8,697 nucleotides of DNA from CAXFCD01 sp964001155 (GCA_964001155.1 CAXFCD010000183.1:1-8697); one strand, 5' to 3'. Numbered from the stretch's first letter, positions 1-7,195 are shown. Notes: generated by a model from the sequence alone, not told the origin. Numbers and translations are program-made.

Positions 1-977
1 AACTAACAGAGATTTCATTGGGGAATTCGGATAATGTCCGTGTCGGTGAATGGGTCATGGCAGTGGGGAGTCCTTTTTCAGAGAATTTGAGTCACACTGT
101 CACGACCGGAATTGTGTCCGCCTTGGGCAGAAGCAACATCATGAACCCTCAAAGTTACGAGGATTTTATTCAGACGGATGCTGCCATCAATCCGGGGAAC
201 AGCGGCGGCGCTTTGTTGAATATGGACGGTGAACTCATTGGTATCAATACGGCTATCGCCACAGGAGGGCAGGGAAGGGCCAATCGCGGTGTGGGATTTG
301 CCATCCCTTCTAAAATGGCTAACCGAGTCATGTCAGACTTGATTGATAAAGGATTTGTGACTCGCTCCTGGTTAGGTGTAATCATTGATGAATTGAACCC
401 CGAAACGGCTGAACACCTAAATACAGGCACATTGGATGGAGCCTTGATCACAGATGTAGTAAGCGGCAGCCCCGCTGAGGATGGCGGCATCCAGGAAGGA
501 GATGTTATTGTGGAATTTGATGGAGAACCTATTGTTGGTCCCGCCAATTTGAAAAATGTGGTTTCACTCACAGCGCCGGAAAGCAACAGTAAAGTAAAGG
601 TCATCCGGGATGGATCACCAAAAATGCTGAAAGTCACCCTACAGGAATTACCGGAAAATCCATTGCAATTAGCTTCCCGGGGACGATTCAATTCAGAAGA
701 ATTTGGGTTTGAGTTGAAAACCATAAATGAGTCCCTTCGGAAAAAATATAATTTGCAACAGGAGAATGCCTTGGTGGTAACCAACATTGATCCCAACGGT
801 GAAGCTTACTATAAAGGGATTCGTGAAGGTGATATTATCAAACGGGTTGGTACGGAAAAGGTAACCACTGTGAATGAATTTCACCGATTGTCAGAACAAT
901 CTCGGGGAAAAGGAGCCATCCTCGTTTTGGTGAAAAAGCCAAAAGGGAACTCGCGGTTCTATACATTGAATTATTAA
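1..977 (+). CDS. HtrA/DegP-family periplasmic serine protease, two PDZ domains (5'-truncated by window)
   Basis: The reading frame is open from the window edge (first full codon at position 3, reading L-T-E-I-S-L-G-N-S-D) to TAA at 975-977, so the TTG at 18 is not a real start. The end of a trypsin-like protease domain is visible. It includes the nucleophile motif I-N-P-G-N-S-G-G, with the catalytic Ser codon at 201-203, and the G-V-G-F-A-I-P-S strand (about 288-311). The catalytic His and Asp, and any signal peptide, lie upstream of the window. Two PDZ domains follow, roughly 369-653 and 699-965, with carboxylate-loop-like starts W-L-G-V and F-G-F-E. Two PDZ domains are the DegP/DegQ arrangement, as opposed to one in DegS. 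The family degrades or refolds misfolded envelope proteins in the periplasm as trimers or larger cages. It is separated from ileS by a terminator and is probably its own transcription unit. Which member (degP, degQ, mucD) cannot be told. Confidence 0.95.
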   Translation, partial: LTEISLGNSDNVRVGEWVMAVGSPFSENLSHTVTTGIVSALGRSNIMNPQSYEDFIQTDAAINPGNSGGALLNMDGELIGINTAIATGGQGRANRGVGFAIPSKMANRVMSDLIDKGFVTRSWLGVIIDELNPETAEHLNTGTLDGALITDVVSGSPAEDGGIQEGDVIVEFDGEPIVGPANLKNVVSLTAPESNSKVKVIRDGSPKMLKVTLQELPENPLQLASRGRFNSEEFGFELKTINESLRKKYNLQQENALVVTNIDPNGEAYYKGIREGDIIKRVGTEKVTTVNEFHRLSEQSRGKGAILVLVKKPKGNSRFYTLNY

Positions 978-995
978 TCGTAACAAATTCGATTG

Positions 996-1023
996 AAAAC
1001 GCTCCGTTTGGGGCGTTTTTTAT
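996..1023 (+). terminator. Intrinsic terminator after the htrA-type gene
   Basis: Nineteen bases after the protease stop codon there is a near-perfect hairpin. The arms are AAAACGCTCC (996-1005) and GGGGCGTTTT (1010-1019), with loop GTTT and a single T-G wobble. The T-run in the 3' arm continues to 1021. The GC-rich stem core followed directly by Ts is the classic rho-independent pattern. It isolates the protease gene from the downstream ileS cluster. Confidence 0.9.
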
Positions 1024-1036
1024 TTATAAAACATCC

Positions 1037-1064
1037 GTGACTATAGGCCTCGAAATGGGATAAT
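1037..1064 (+). promoter_or_regulatory. Candidate promoter for the ileS cluster
   Basis: GTGACT (1037-1042; 4 of 6 to TTGACA) and GATAAT (1059-1064; 5 of 6 to TATAAT) are separated by 16 bases. They lie in the only gap between the terminator and ileS. A start site near 1071 would leave a leader of about 30 bases. The match is modest and the sigma-factor consensus of this organism is unknown. The placement (some promoter must lie here if the terminator works) supports it more than the sequence does. Confidence 0.35.
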
Positions 1065-1075
1065 TTCCCCGTCAC
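1037..1075. repeat. Small imperfect inverted repeat upstream of ileS
   Basis: GTGAC (1037-1041) is complementary to GTCAC (1071-1075). Nested inside, GAAAT (1052-1056) pairs with ATTTC (1063-1067) around the loop GGGATA. An alternative inner pairing is GGGA (1057-1060) with TCCC (1066-1069). The repeat overlaps the candidate promoter, so it could be an operator or a weak leader hairpin, or chance. There is no T-box-like ACCGCG motif in this gap, so it is not a tRNA-sensing T-box of the Gram-positive type. Confidence 0.3.
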
Positions 1076-1100
1076 AATTTTTACAGATTTCATCTATTTC

Positions 1101-4100
1101 ATGAGTATTAAAAAAGTAAACACCAAAGTTGATTTCATTGCCAAGGAACATGATGTCCTGAAGTTTTGGGAAGAGAACGATATTTTCAATAAGCAGCGTG
1201 AATCAAACAAAGGAAACCCCAAATGGAGTTTTATTGACGGGCCCATCACCGCTAATAATCCTATGGGTGTTCACCATGCCTGGGGAAGAACCTTGAAGGA
1301 TATTTATAATCGCTACAAAGCCATGGATGGTCATGAATTGCGCTACCAGAATGGATTTGATTGCCAGGGGCTCTGGGTCGAGGTGGAAGTGGAAAAGGAA
1401 ATGGGTGTGAAATCCAAACGGGAAGTGGAAGAGATCGGGATTGAAAAATTTGTAAATATGTGCAAGGAGCGTGTTCGTAAATATTCCGCCGTACAAACAG
1501 AGCAATCCAAACGTTTGGGCTATTGGATGGATTGGGACAATTCCTATTACACCATGTCCGACGAGAATAATTATACCATTTGGTCATTTTTGAAGAAATT
1601 GTGGACTGAAGGTAAAGTTTACCGCGGGACCGATGTGGTTCCCTGGAGCGGCCGGTCTGGGACGTCTTATTCTCAAATGGAAATTATTGAAGGACGGAAA
1701 CTGGTAGCTCACAAATCTGTATTCGTTCGATTCCCCATTAAAGGCAGGGAGAATGAATATCTCCTGGTTTGGACAACCACACCCTGGACGCTCACATCCA
1801 ATGTGGTCGTTGGCGTCAATGTGAACCTGGATTATGTCAAATTAAAAGCACAGGATGGTTCAATCTATTATTTTGCAAAAGAGAATCTTGAATTCAAACG
1901 ATTGGAAAAACAATTCAAGGAAAAAAAACAATGGATTGAGGGTGTTCCCAAACTCAAAACGATTGCCCAGATTTTCAAAGAACGGGGTGGCTATGAGGAA
2001 TGCTGCACCATCAAAGGTGCTGACATGGTTGGCTGGGAGTATGAAGGACCCTTTGATGATTTGGAAGCCCAGCATGAGCCCGGTGGATATCCCGTCGTAA
2101 ATGAGAGTCTTGAGGAAGAAGGCGTAACTTCAGCCAACCTTCATCGAGTTGTTGATCCGGGCAAGGACAGTATAGGCAATGATATTGTGGTTGCCGGTGA
2201 AGGGACAGGAATTGTACACATGGCGCCGGGCTGTGGTGACATTGATCATAGAATCGGAAAAAAACTGGGATTGGTTGATATTGCACCCTTGGATAATGAA
2301 TCCAAATTCATTGATAAATTTGGGTGGCTCACCGGAAAAGTCGCCACGGAAAAATCCACAGCTGAAGCCATAATAACAGATTTAAAAGAACGGGGTTTTC
2401 TTGTCCATGTGGAAGATTATCCACATGTATATCCTCATTGCTGGCGGTCGGGAGATGAATTGGTATTCCGGTTGGTTGATGAGTGGTATATCAATATGGA
2501 CTGGCGCGGGAAAATTAAAAAAATTGTTGATGACATAAATTGGATCCCGGCTTGGGGACAAGACCGCGAACACGAATGGCTCGATAACATGGGCGATTGG
2601 ATGATCTCTAAAAAACGATTCTGGGGCTTGGCACTGCCTATTTGGACTTTTGAAGATGGCTCCTTTTTTGTAGTGGGCTCCAAGGTAGAATTACAAGAAT
2701 TAGCCGTCGAAGGTTGGGACGAGTTCCAAGGGAATTCACCTCACCGTCCGTGGATTGATAAAGTTAAAATCAAACATCCGGAAACGGGGTTGATCGGCAC
2801 CCGGATCAAAGATGTAGGAAACCCCTGGCTGGACGCGGGGATTGTTCCCTTTTCCACTTTAAAATACAATACAGACCGCGAATACTGGAATGAATGGTTT
2901 CCCGGCGATTTTGTGACGGAGTGTTTCCCCGGGCAATTCCGGAATTGGTTTTATTCTCTTTTAGCCATGGCAGCAGAATTGGAGGGTCAAGCGCCTTTTA
3001 AAACATTATTGGGACATGCCATGGTTAAAGACGAAACAGGCCGGGATATGCACAAAAGTTGGGGCAATGCAATTTGGTTTGATGATGCAGCTGAGAAAAT
3101 GGGCGTTGACGTTATGCGGTGGATGTATTCCTTGCAGAATGTTGAACACCATTTATTGTTCGGTTACGGTCCGGCAGATGAAGTTCGAAAAAAAATGATC
3201 ACGCTATGGAATGTATATTCATTTTATGCCACTTATGCCACTGTGGATGGATTCAATCCTGAAGAGCATCCTTTAGACCAATCTTCATTATCTATATTGG
3301 ATCAATGGATCTTGGCTAAAACCCATTTGTTGATCAAAGATGCACGAGGTGCGCTGGATGATTTCCGGGTGGATCACTTCATGAAAAAATTTGAGATTTT
3401 CCTAGAAGATTTATCAAACTGGTATGTTCGTCGGAATCGAAGACGATTTTGGAAATCGGAAGATGATGCTGATAAAAACACAGCTTATGCGACATTATAT
3501 CACGTTTTAACAAACACAATCAAAACCATTGCGCCTATTCTTCCTTTCGTATCAGAAACTATTTACCAGAACTTAGTACGAAATTCAGAATCTCAAGCCC
3601 GGGAGAGTGTCCACCTCTGTGATTATCCGGAACCGGATGAATCCTTCATTGATTTGGATTTAATTGAAAATGTTGATGCGCTAAAAAAATTGGTAGAATT
3701 GGGACGGTCTGCCCGGAATCAGTCCAACCAAAAAATCCGCCAACCCTTAGCGAAAGCATCATATGCAGTGGAAAGTGATACTATCGTGGCTTTTGTAGAA
3801 GAAAATAAAGATGTGATTTTAGATGAATTGAATGTGAAATCCATCGAACGATTGACAGAAGCGGGACAACTCATTTCATATCAAATAAAGCCGAATTTGC
3901 GATCTTTAGGACAAAAATACGGGAAAGGTTTGGCAGATATCAGAAACTTGCTAAATCAGAGCAATCCCACAGAATTAGTAACCGAGATTCAAAATTCCGG
4001 TGAAATTACTTTAAACAAAGGTGAATTTGTTTTAAGCCGAGATGATGTAATTATTGAAACCGAAGCGGAAGAGGGATTTGCAGCAGCCAGCGACAGCGGT

Positions 4101-4397
4101 ATCACCGTGGGACTTTCTCTGGAATTAACAGAAGACCTTATTTTGGAAGGAATAGTACGGGATTTGGTCCGTTCTGTGCAAAATATGCGGAAGGATGCGG
4201 GTTTTGCCGTGGAGGACCGTATTAAAATTTCTTGGGATTTAGATGGGCAAATCGCCGCTGCTGTGGGTAAATTCGATGCCTATTTTCGGAACGAAACATT
4301 GACAAATTCTATCACTGATACTTTACAAAACCCGGACCACTCCGACTCTGTTGAATTGACAGAAAAAACTTACACTATAAACTTAAAAAGAATATAG
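1101..4397 (+). CDS. ileS: Isoleucyl-tRNA synthetase, type-2-like, with altered HIGH (GVHH) and KMSKS (DMHKS) motifs
   Basis: Charges tRNA-Ile with isoleucine using ATP in the cytoplasm. The 1098 residues read as one intact class I synthetase. The Rossmann start carries I-D-G-P and N-N-P-M-G-V-H-H (signature at residues 56-59). The CP1 editing domain spans roughly 200-400, with T-T-T-P-W-T (225-230) and G-T-G-I-V-H-M-A-P (368-376); the expected editing aspartate appears as D382. I-S-K-K-R-F-W-G lies at 502-509. The KMSKS-equivalent D-M-H-K-S is at 649-653. An anticodon-binding helical domain includes S-N-W-Y-V-R-R-N-R-R-R. A long C-terminal extension ends without the zinc-binding Cys cluster typical of type 1. 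Length and C-terminus fit the eukaryote-like IleRS2 class. The Cys pair common near residues 183/186 is Ser/Ser. The ATG at 1101 gives the normal N-terminus, although no Shine-Dalgarno sequence precedes it. The gene heads a cluster that continues into the dksA-like gene after 14 bases. Identity as IleRS rather than ValRS or LeuRS rests on overall motif recognition and on the ileS-lspA context. Confidence 0.95.
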   Translation: MSIKKVNTKVDFIAKEHDVLKFWEENDIFNKQRESNKGNPKWSFIDGPITANNPMGVHHAWGRTLKDIYNRYKAMDGHELRYQNGFDCQGLWVEVEVEKEMGVKSKREVEEIGIEKFVNMCKERVRKYSAVQTEQSKRLGYWMDWDNSYYTMSDENNYTIWSFLKKLWTEGKVYRGTDVVPWSGRSGTSYSQMEIIEGRKLVAHKSVFVRFPIKGRENEYLLVWTTTPWTLTSNVVVGVNVNLDYVKLKAQDGSIYYFAKENLEFKRLEKQFKEKKQWIEGVPKLKTIAQIFKERGGYEECCTIKGADMVGWEYEGPFDDLEAQHEPGGYPVVNESLEEEGVTSANLHRVVDPGKDSIGNDIVVAGEGTGIVHMAPGCGDIDHRIGKKLGLVDIAPLDNESKFIDKFGWLTGKVATEKSTAEAIITDLKERGFLVHVEDYPHVYPHCWRSGDELVFRLVDEWYINMDWRGKIKKIVDDINWIPAWGQDREHEWLDNMGDWMISKKRFWGLALPIWTFEDGSFFVVGSKVELQELAVEGWDEFQGNSPHRPWIDKVKIKHPETGLIGTRIKDVGNPWLDAGIVPFSTLKYNTDREYWNEWFPGDFVTECFPGQFRNWFYSLLAMAAELEGQAPFKTLLGHAMVKDETGRDMHKSWGNAIWFDDAAEKMGVDVMRWMYSLQNVEHHLLFGYGPADEVRKKMITLWNVYSFYATYATVDGFNPEEHPLDQSSLSILDQWILAKTHLLIKDARGALDDFRVDHFMKKFEIFLEDLSNWYVRRNRRRFWKSEDDADKNTAYATLYHVLTNTIKTIAPILPFVSETIYQNLVRNSESQARESVHLCDYPEPDESFIDLDLIENVDALKKLVELGRSARNQSNQKIRQPLAKASYAVESDTIVAFVEENKDVILDELNVKSIERLTEAGQLISYQIKPNLRSLGQKYGKGLADIRNLLNQSNPTELVTEIQNSGEITLNKGEFVLSRDDVIIETEAEEGFAAASDSGITVGLSLELTEDLILEGIVRDLVRSVQNMRKDAGFAVEDRIKISWDLDGQIAAAVGKFDAYFRNETLTNSITDTLQNPDHSDSVELTEKTYTINLKRI

Positions 4398-4404
4398 AAA
4401 AGGA
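4398..4404 (+). promoter_or_regulatory. Ribosome binding site of the dksA-like gene
   Basis: AAAAGGA lies immediately after the ileS stop codon, seven bases before the ATG at 4412. It fixes that start and suggests independent initiation rather than reliance on coupling to ileS. Confidence 0.7.
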
Positions 4405-4411
4405 CATTCAC

Positions 4412-4807
4412 ATGCCTGCAAAAACTTATTCAAAAACAAAACTACAAAAATTTAGAAAAAGCATAGAATCTAAGTTAACTGATGTTGCCAATGAAATGGA
4501 TGACATCAAGGACACACTGGATACCAACACTCGGGGTACAGCCAGTTTATCTCAGGATTCTGTTTATTCTGTTCATATGGCCGATGCGGGCACAGATTCC
4601 TATGAACGGGAGAAAGGCTTTCATTTTATGAACCGAGAATCAGATTATTACAAATACCTGACCAAAGCGTTGGAGCGGATTGATGACGGGACTTTTGGAA
4701 TTTGTAAAATCTGTGATGAATTGATTCCTGAAGAACGAATGATGGAAGTTCCAAATGCCACTAAATGCGTTCAATGTAAAGAAAAAGAAAAACTGAATCT
4801 AGGTTAA
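4412..4807 (+). CDS. TraR/DksA-family C4 zinc-finger transcriptional regulator
   Basis: The 131-residue protein has the DksA/TraR layout. A charged N-terminal helix (about 6-34) is followed by a loop with H-M-A-D-A-G-T-D-S-Y-E-R-E. A second helix (about 64-92) comes next, then a C4 zinc finger, C98-x2-C101-x17-C119-x2-C122. Family members insert a coiled coil into the RNA polymerase secondary channel and tune initiation, often together with ppGpp. The acidic residues D58 and D62 near the tip may play the role of the DksA tip aspartates (inference). It is shorter than E. coli DksA (151 aa) and closer to the general TraR/DksA or YteA-like group, so a true DksA role is not proven. It sits 14 bases after ileS and 6 bases before lspA, an arrangement I recall from Bacteroidota. 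Co-transcription with translation and envelope genes fits a growth-rate role. Confidence 0.9.
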   Translation: MPAKTYSKTKLQKFRKSIESKLTDVANEMDDIKDTLDTNTRGTASLSQDSVYSVHMADAGTDSYEREKGFHFMNRESDYYKYLTKALERIDDGTFGICKICDELIPEERMMEVPNATKCVQCKEKEKLNLG

Positions 4808-4813
4808 GTTTCC

Positions 4814-5290
4814 ATGAGCCTTATCGGGCTGATCATAGCCGTCGTCTCTTTGGACTTATGGACCAAATGGGCGATTAAATCCTCTCTTCATCTCTATCAA
4901 TCAAAACCCGTCATTCAGGATTTTTTTCATTTAACCTATGTGACCAATGAGGGCATGGCTTTTGGCCTCACATTTCCCGGGGGCAAATTCGTTCTATTAA
5001 CGATGATCATTTTGTTAACCGGATTTATTATTGGATTTCTCTGGAAAGAACGAAATGGCCACCCATTTGTAAAGTATGGTTTAGCGCTGATTTTAAGCGG
5101 TGCCATCGGGAATTTAGTTGATCGAATTATGCATGGAAAAGTTGTGGATTTTCTCGATTTTATGATTGGGGATTTCCACTGGTATATATTCAACGTGGCT
5201 GACTCTTCTGTCACGATTGGCATGGCTCTTTTTATCTATCATTCCTTGGTCCTGGAAAAAAACCAACCCGTTGAAGAAACTGCAGTTTGA
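4814..5290 (+). CDS. lspA: Lipoprotein signal peptidase II
   Basis: Inner-membrane aspartyl protease that removes the signal peptide from prolipoproteins after diacylglyceryl modification of the lipobox Cys. The 158 residues match the family length. There are four predicted membrane segments, about 2-20, 55-76, 86-103 and 129-147. Conserved blocks are all present: D-L-W-T-K-W (14-19), N-E-G-M-A-F-G (45-51), G-N-L-V-D-R (99-104), V-V-D-F (110-113) and F-N-V-A-D-S (126-131). The catalytic dyad is D112 and D130. The ATG at 4814 is six bases after the preceding stop. Only a weak AGG (4801-4803, inside the previous gene) could act as a Shine-Dalgarno, so translational coupling is likely. Its end overlaps the next gene by four bases. 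Confidence 0.97.
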   Translation: MSLIGLIIAVVSLDLWTKWAIKSSLHLYQSKPVIQDFFHLTYVTNEGMAFGLTFPGGKFVLLTMIILLTGFIIGFLWKERNGHPFVKYGLALILSGAIGNLVDRIMHGKVVDFLDFMIGDFHWYIFNVADSSVTIGMALFIYHSLVLEKNQPVEETAV

Positions 5291-6258
5291 TCTTATTCAG
5301 GATTCTACAAGTAGGTGATGTGGGGCTTAGATTGGACAGATATTTAGTTTCTCAACTCCCTGATTATTCCCGTACAAAAATTCAAGGATGGATTAAATCC
5401 GGTGCAGTTCTGGTCAACAACCAAGTTCGGAAAACCGGATATGCCTTGGAACAAAATGACGAAATATCCATCCAAATTCCTGATCCAATCGAACCATTAA
5501 CTGACCTTGAACCGGAGCGCATGGATTTGGACATTTTGTTCGAGGATGAATCCATCGCAATTATTGATAAACCGGCAGGATTGGTGGTCCATCCCGGGAC
5601 CGGAAACCGGAATGGGACTTTAGTCAATGGTTTGGTTCATCATTTTAATTCCCTTTCCGATGTGAATGGGCAGTTACGCCCGGGGATTGTCCATCGACTG
5701 GATGCGGATACCTCGGGACTCATCATCATTGCTAAAACAAACTCGGCACATGCATTCCTTGCAGACCAGTTCCAAAAGCGACAGGTGCAAAAAAAATACA
5801 CTGCTATAGTCTGGGGCATTATTTCAAATGATCATGGTGAAATTAATGAGCCCATCGACAGGAGCCGGAAAGACCCAACATCTTATCTCGTATCGCCGGA
5901 GGGTAAAAGCGCGATTACAGAATATAAAGTAGAATCCAAGTTTCGCCATTTATCTCAGGTTTCCTTTTTCCCTAAAACAGGCCGAACTCACCAGATCCGG
6001 GTTCATGCTGCCCATTTGGGTTTCCCTATTTTTGGGGATGAAAAGTATGGCGGTGGTTTAGCGAAAACGCGGGGTTTTCTGCCGGAATTCACACAATTGT
6101 ATCAGAAAGAAATGAAAAAACTTGACCGTCATGCTCTTCATGCTTCCCGGTTAGAATTCACCCATCCTGATACTAAAAAACCAATTATTTTTGAAGCGCC
6201 ATTCCCGTCAGAATTTTTAAATTTGATTAATGCAATTGAGTCTTTTTATGACGGATAA
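5287..6258 (+). CDS. rluD: RluA/RluD-family 23S rRNA pseudouridine synthase with S4 domain
   Basis: Isomerises uridine to pseudouridine in RNA. RluD itself modifies helix 69 of 23S rRNA, at positions 1911, 1915 and 1917 in E. coli numbering. An N-terminal S4 RNA-binding domain (about 14-63) carries R-L-D-R-Y-L, S-R-T-K-I-Q and G-A-V-L-V-N. The catalytic domain follows, with I-I-D-K-P-A-G-L-V-V-H-P (92-103), the active-site motif H-R-L-D-A-D-T-S-G (136-144, nucleophile D139) and G-R-T-H-Q-I-R-V-H (232-240). The 323-residue length fits RluD. The frame has no suitable ATG near its start. TTG at 5287 overlaps the lspA stop as TTGA and leaves a normal-length lead-in to the S4 domain, with a weak GAAG (5273-5276) upstream. 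GTG at 5320 is a possible shorter start. Target specificity within the RluA/C/D group is inferred from the S4 domain and general similarity, not proven. Confidence 0.88.
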   Translation: MILFRILQVGDVGLRLDRYLVSQLPDYSRTKIQGWIKSGAVLVNNQVRKTGYALEQNDEISIQIPDPIEPLTDLEPERMDLDILFEDESIAIIDKPAGLVVHPGTGNRNGTLVNGLVHHFNSLSDVNGQLRPGIVHRLDADTSGLIIIAKTNSAHAFLADQFQKRQVQKKYTAIVWGIISNDHGEINEPIDRSRKDPTSYLVSPEGKSAITEYKVESKFRHLSQVSFFPKTGRTHQIRVHAAHLGFPIFGDEKYGGGLAKTRGFLPEFTQLYQKEMKKLDRHALHASRLEFTHPDTKKPIIFEAPFPSEFLNLINAIESFYDG

Positions 6259-7180
6259 TGGCAAAATCACCCTACAAGAGTTTCTCAACTATATTGAGCA
6301 AGAGCGAGGTTACTCTGTACATACTGTTGCAGCTTATAAACGTGATTTAGACGCATTTTTAAATTTTTTAGACATAAAAAATATTGATAACTTCAATTCA
6401 ATAGATATTGCCACAATCAGGAGTTATTTAGCCCAAGAGTTTGATAGAAAAGATGAACGGCCCGGAAGAGGCAAGAAGCCTATTACAGCAAATACTGTCG
6501 CCCGGGGACTTGCTTCTATTAAATCTTTCTTCAAATATTTAGTCCAAGCTGAAATGGTAGCTGATAATCCTGCATTGCATGTAAAAACTCCAAAAATTGA
6601 AAAAAGAATTCCAACATTTATCCAATCCGCAAAAATTGAAAATCTAATGAATATGCCTGATACATCCACCTTGATCGGACGGCGAGATAAAGCCATTTTG
6701 GAATTGTTTTATGCAACGGGCATTCGTTTAAGTGAATTGGTTGGATTAAATATTGGCTCTGTCAATCAACATGACAATACACTAAAAGTCTTGGGCAAAG
6801 GGAATAAAGAACGAATTGTCCCTTTCGGTAAACCGGCAAAAGATGCCTTAGATACCTATTTAAAAAAACGAAAACAGAGTTGGACTGCATCATCAGAAAC
6901 TCCTTTGTTTTGCGGCCGGGGTGAAAACCGTATCTCTGTCAGGACGATCCAGCAAAGATTAAAAATTTATTTACAAGCAGTATTGGGTGGCTCAGACGGT
7001 GCCAGTCCCCATACATTACGCCATACATTTGGCACCCATCTATTGGATAATGACGCGGATATTCGTTCTATCCAGGAACTGTTGGGACACAGCAGTATTT
7101 CATCTACCCAAGTATATACGAAAGTGAATCCGCAAAAAATGAAAGACATTTATAAAGACGCACATCCACACGCATCTTAA
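6248..7180 (+). CDS. XerC/XerD-type tyrosine recombinase
   Basis: Site-specific recombinase of the type that resolves chromosome dimers at dif. With the ATG at 6248 it has 310 residues. An N-terminal SAM-like core-binding domain (about 7-107; Y-S-V-H-T-V-A-A-Y-K-R-D-L) precedes the catalytic domain (about 124-305). All six catalytic residues are present: R160 (in T-G-I-R-L-S-E-L), K187 (G-K-G-N-K), H255 and R258 (H-T-L-R-H-T), H281 (L-L-G-H) and nucleophile Y290 (T-Q-V-Y-T-K). H281 and Y290 are nine residues apart, as in XerD. The upstream ATG at 6230 (316 aa) is also in frame. I prefer 6248 because TGAG at 6237-6240 lies seven bases before it and the N-terminus then matches Xer length. It overlaps rluD by 11 bases. 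A basic insertion sits in the N-terminal domain (6443-6484). XerC cannot be told from XerD here. The operon context argues for a housekeeping Xer rather than a phage integrase. Confidence 0.92.
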   Translation: MTDNGKITLQEFLNYIEQERGYSVHTVAAYKRDLDAFLNFLDIKNIDNFNSIDIATIRSYLAQEFDRKDERPGRGKKPITANTVARGLASIKSFFKYLVQAEMVADNPALHVKTPKIEKRIPTFIQSAKIENLMNMPDTSTLIGRRDKAILELFYATGIRLSELVGLNIGSVNQHDNTLKVLGKGNKERIVPFGKPAKDALDTYLKKRKQSWTASSETPLFCGRGENRISVRTIQQRLKIYLQAVLGGSDGASPHTLRHTFGTHLLDNDADIRSIQELLGHSSISSTQVYTKVNPQKMKDIYKDAHPHAS

Positions 7181-7185
7181 GAGGA
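7181..7185 (+). promoter_or_regulatory. Ribosome binding site of pckA
   Basis: GAGGA starts one base after the xer stop codon and lies ten bases before the ATG at 7196. It supports that start, which gives a normal PEPCK N-terminus, and is among the strongest Shine-Dalgarno sequences in the window. Confidence 0.65.
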
Positions 7186-7195
7186 AAAATTAAAT

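Noticed and set aside
170..796. 208-codon open frame on the minus strand within the protease gene
   Set aside because: It is antisense to a clearly conserved HtrA region, has a Ser/Pro-rich shadow composition and no ribosome binding site or domain.
978..1100. T-box riboswitch upstream of ileS
   Set aside because: The gap is only 123 bases, mostly taken by the htrA terminator. It has no ACCGCG-type antiterminator motif and no second terminator before ileS.
1266..1277. GVHH as a sign that ileS is a decayed pseudogene
   Set aside because: The frame is uninterrupted over 1098 codons, editing and anticodon domains are conserved, and the context is a housekeeping cluster. The same motif is, as I recall, known in active enzymes.
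1203..1587. Two overlapping minus-strand open frames within ileS
   Set aside because: Both are antisense to the conserved catalytic core of ileS and show no protein family features.
6236..6259. Promoter for xer (TTGAGT with GATAAT)
   Set aside because: The spacing is only 12 bases, too short for a normal sigma-70-type promoter, and the site lies in a tight overlap between two genes.
6248..7180. Xer gene as a phage or integron integrase marking a mobile element
   Set aside because: There is no tRNA, attachment-site repeat, cargo or change in base composition; it is embedded among core genes and its length and motifs fit XerC/XerD.
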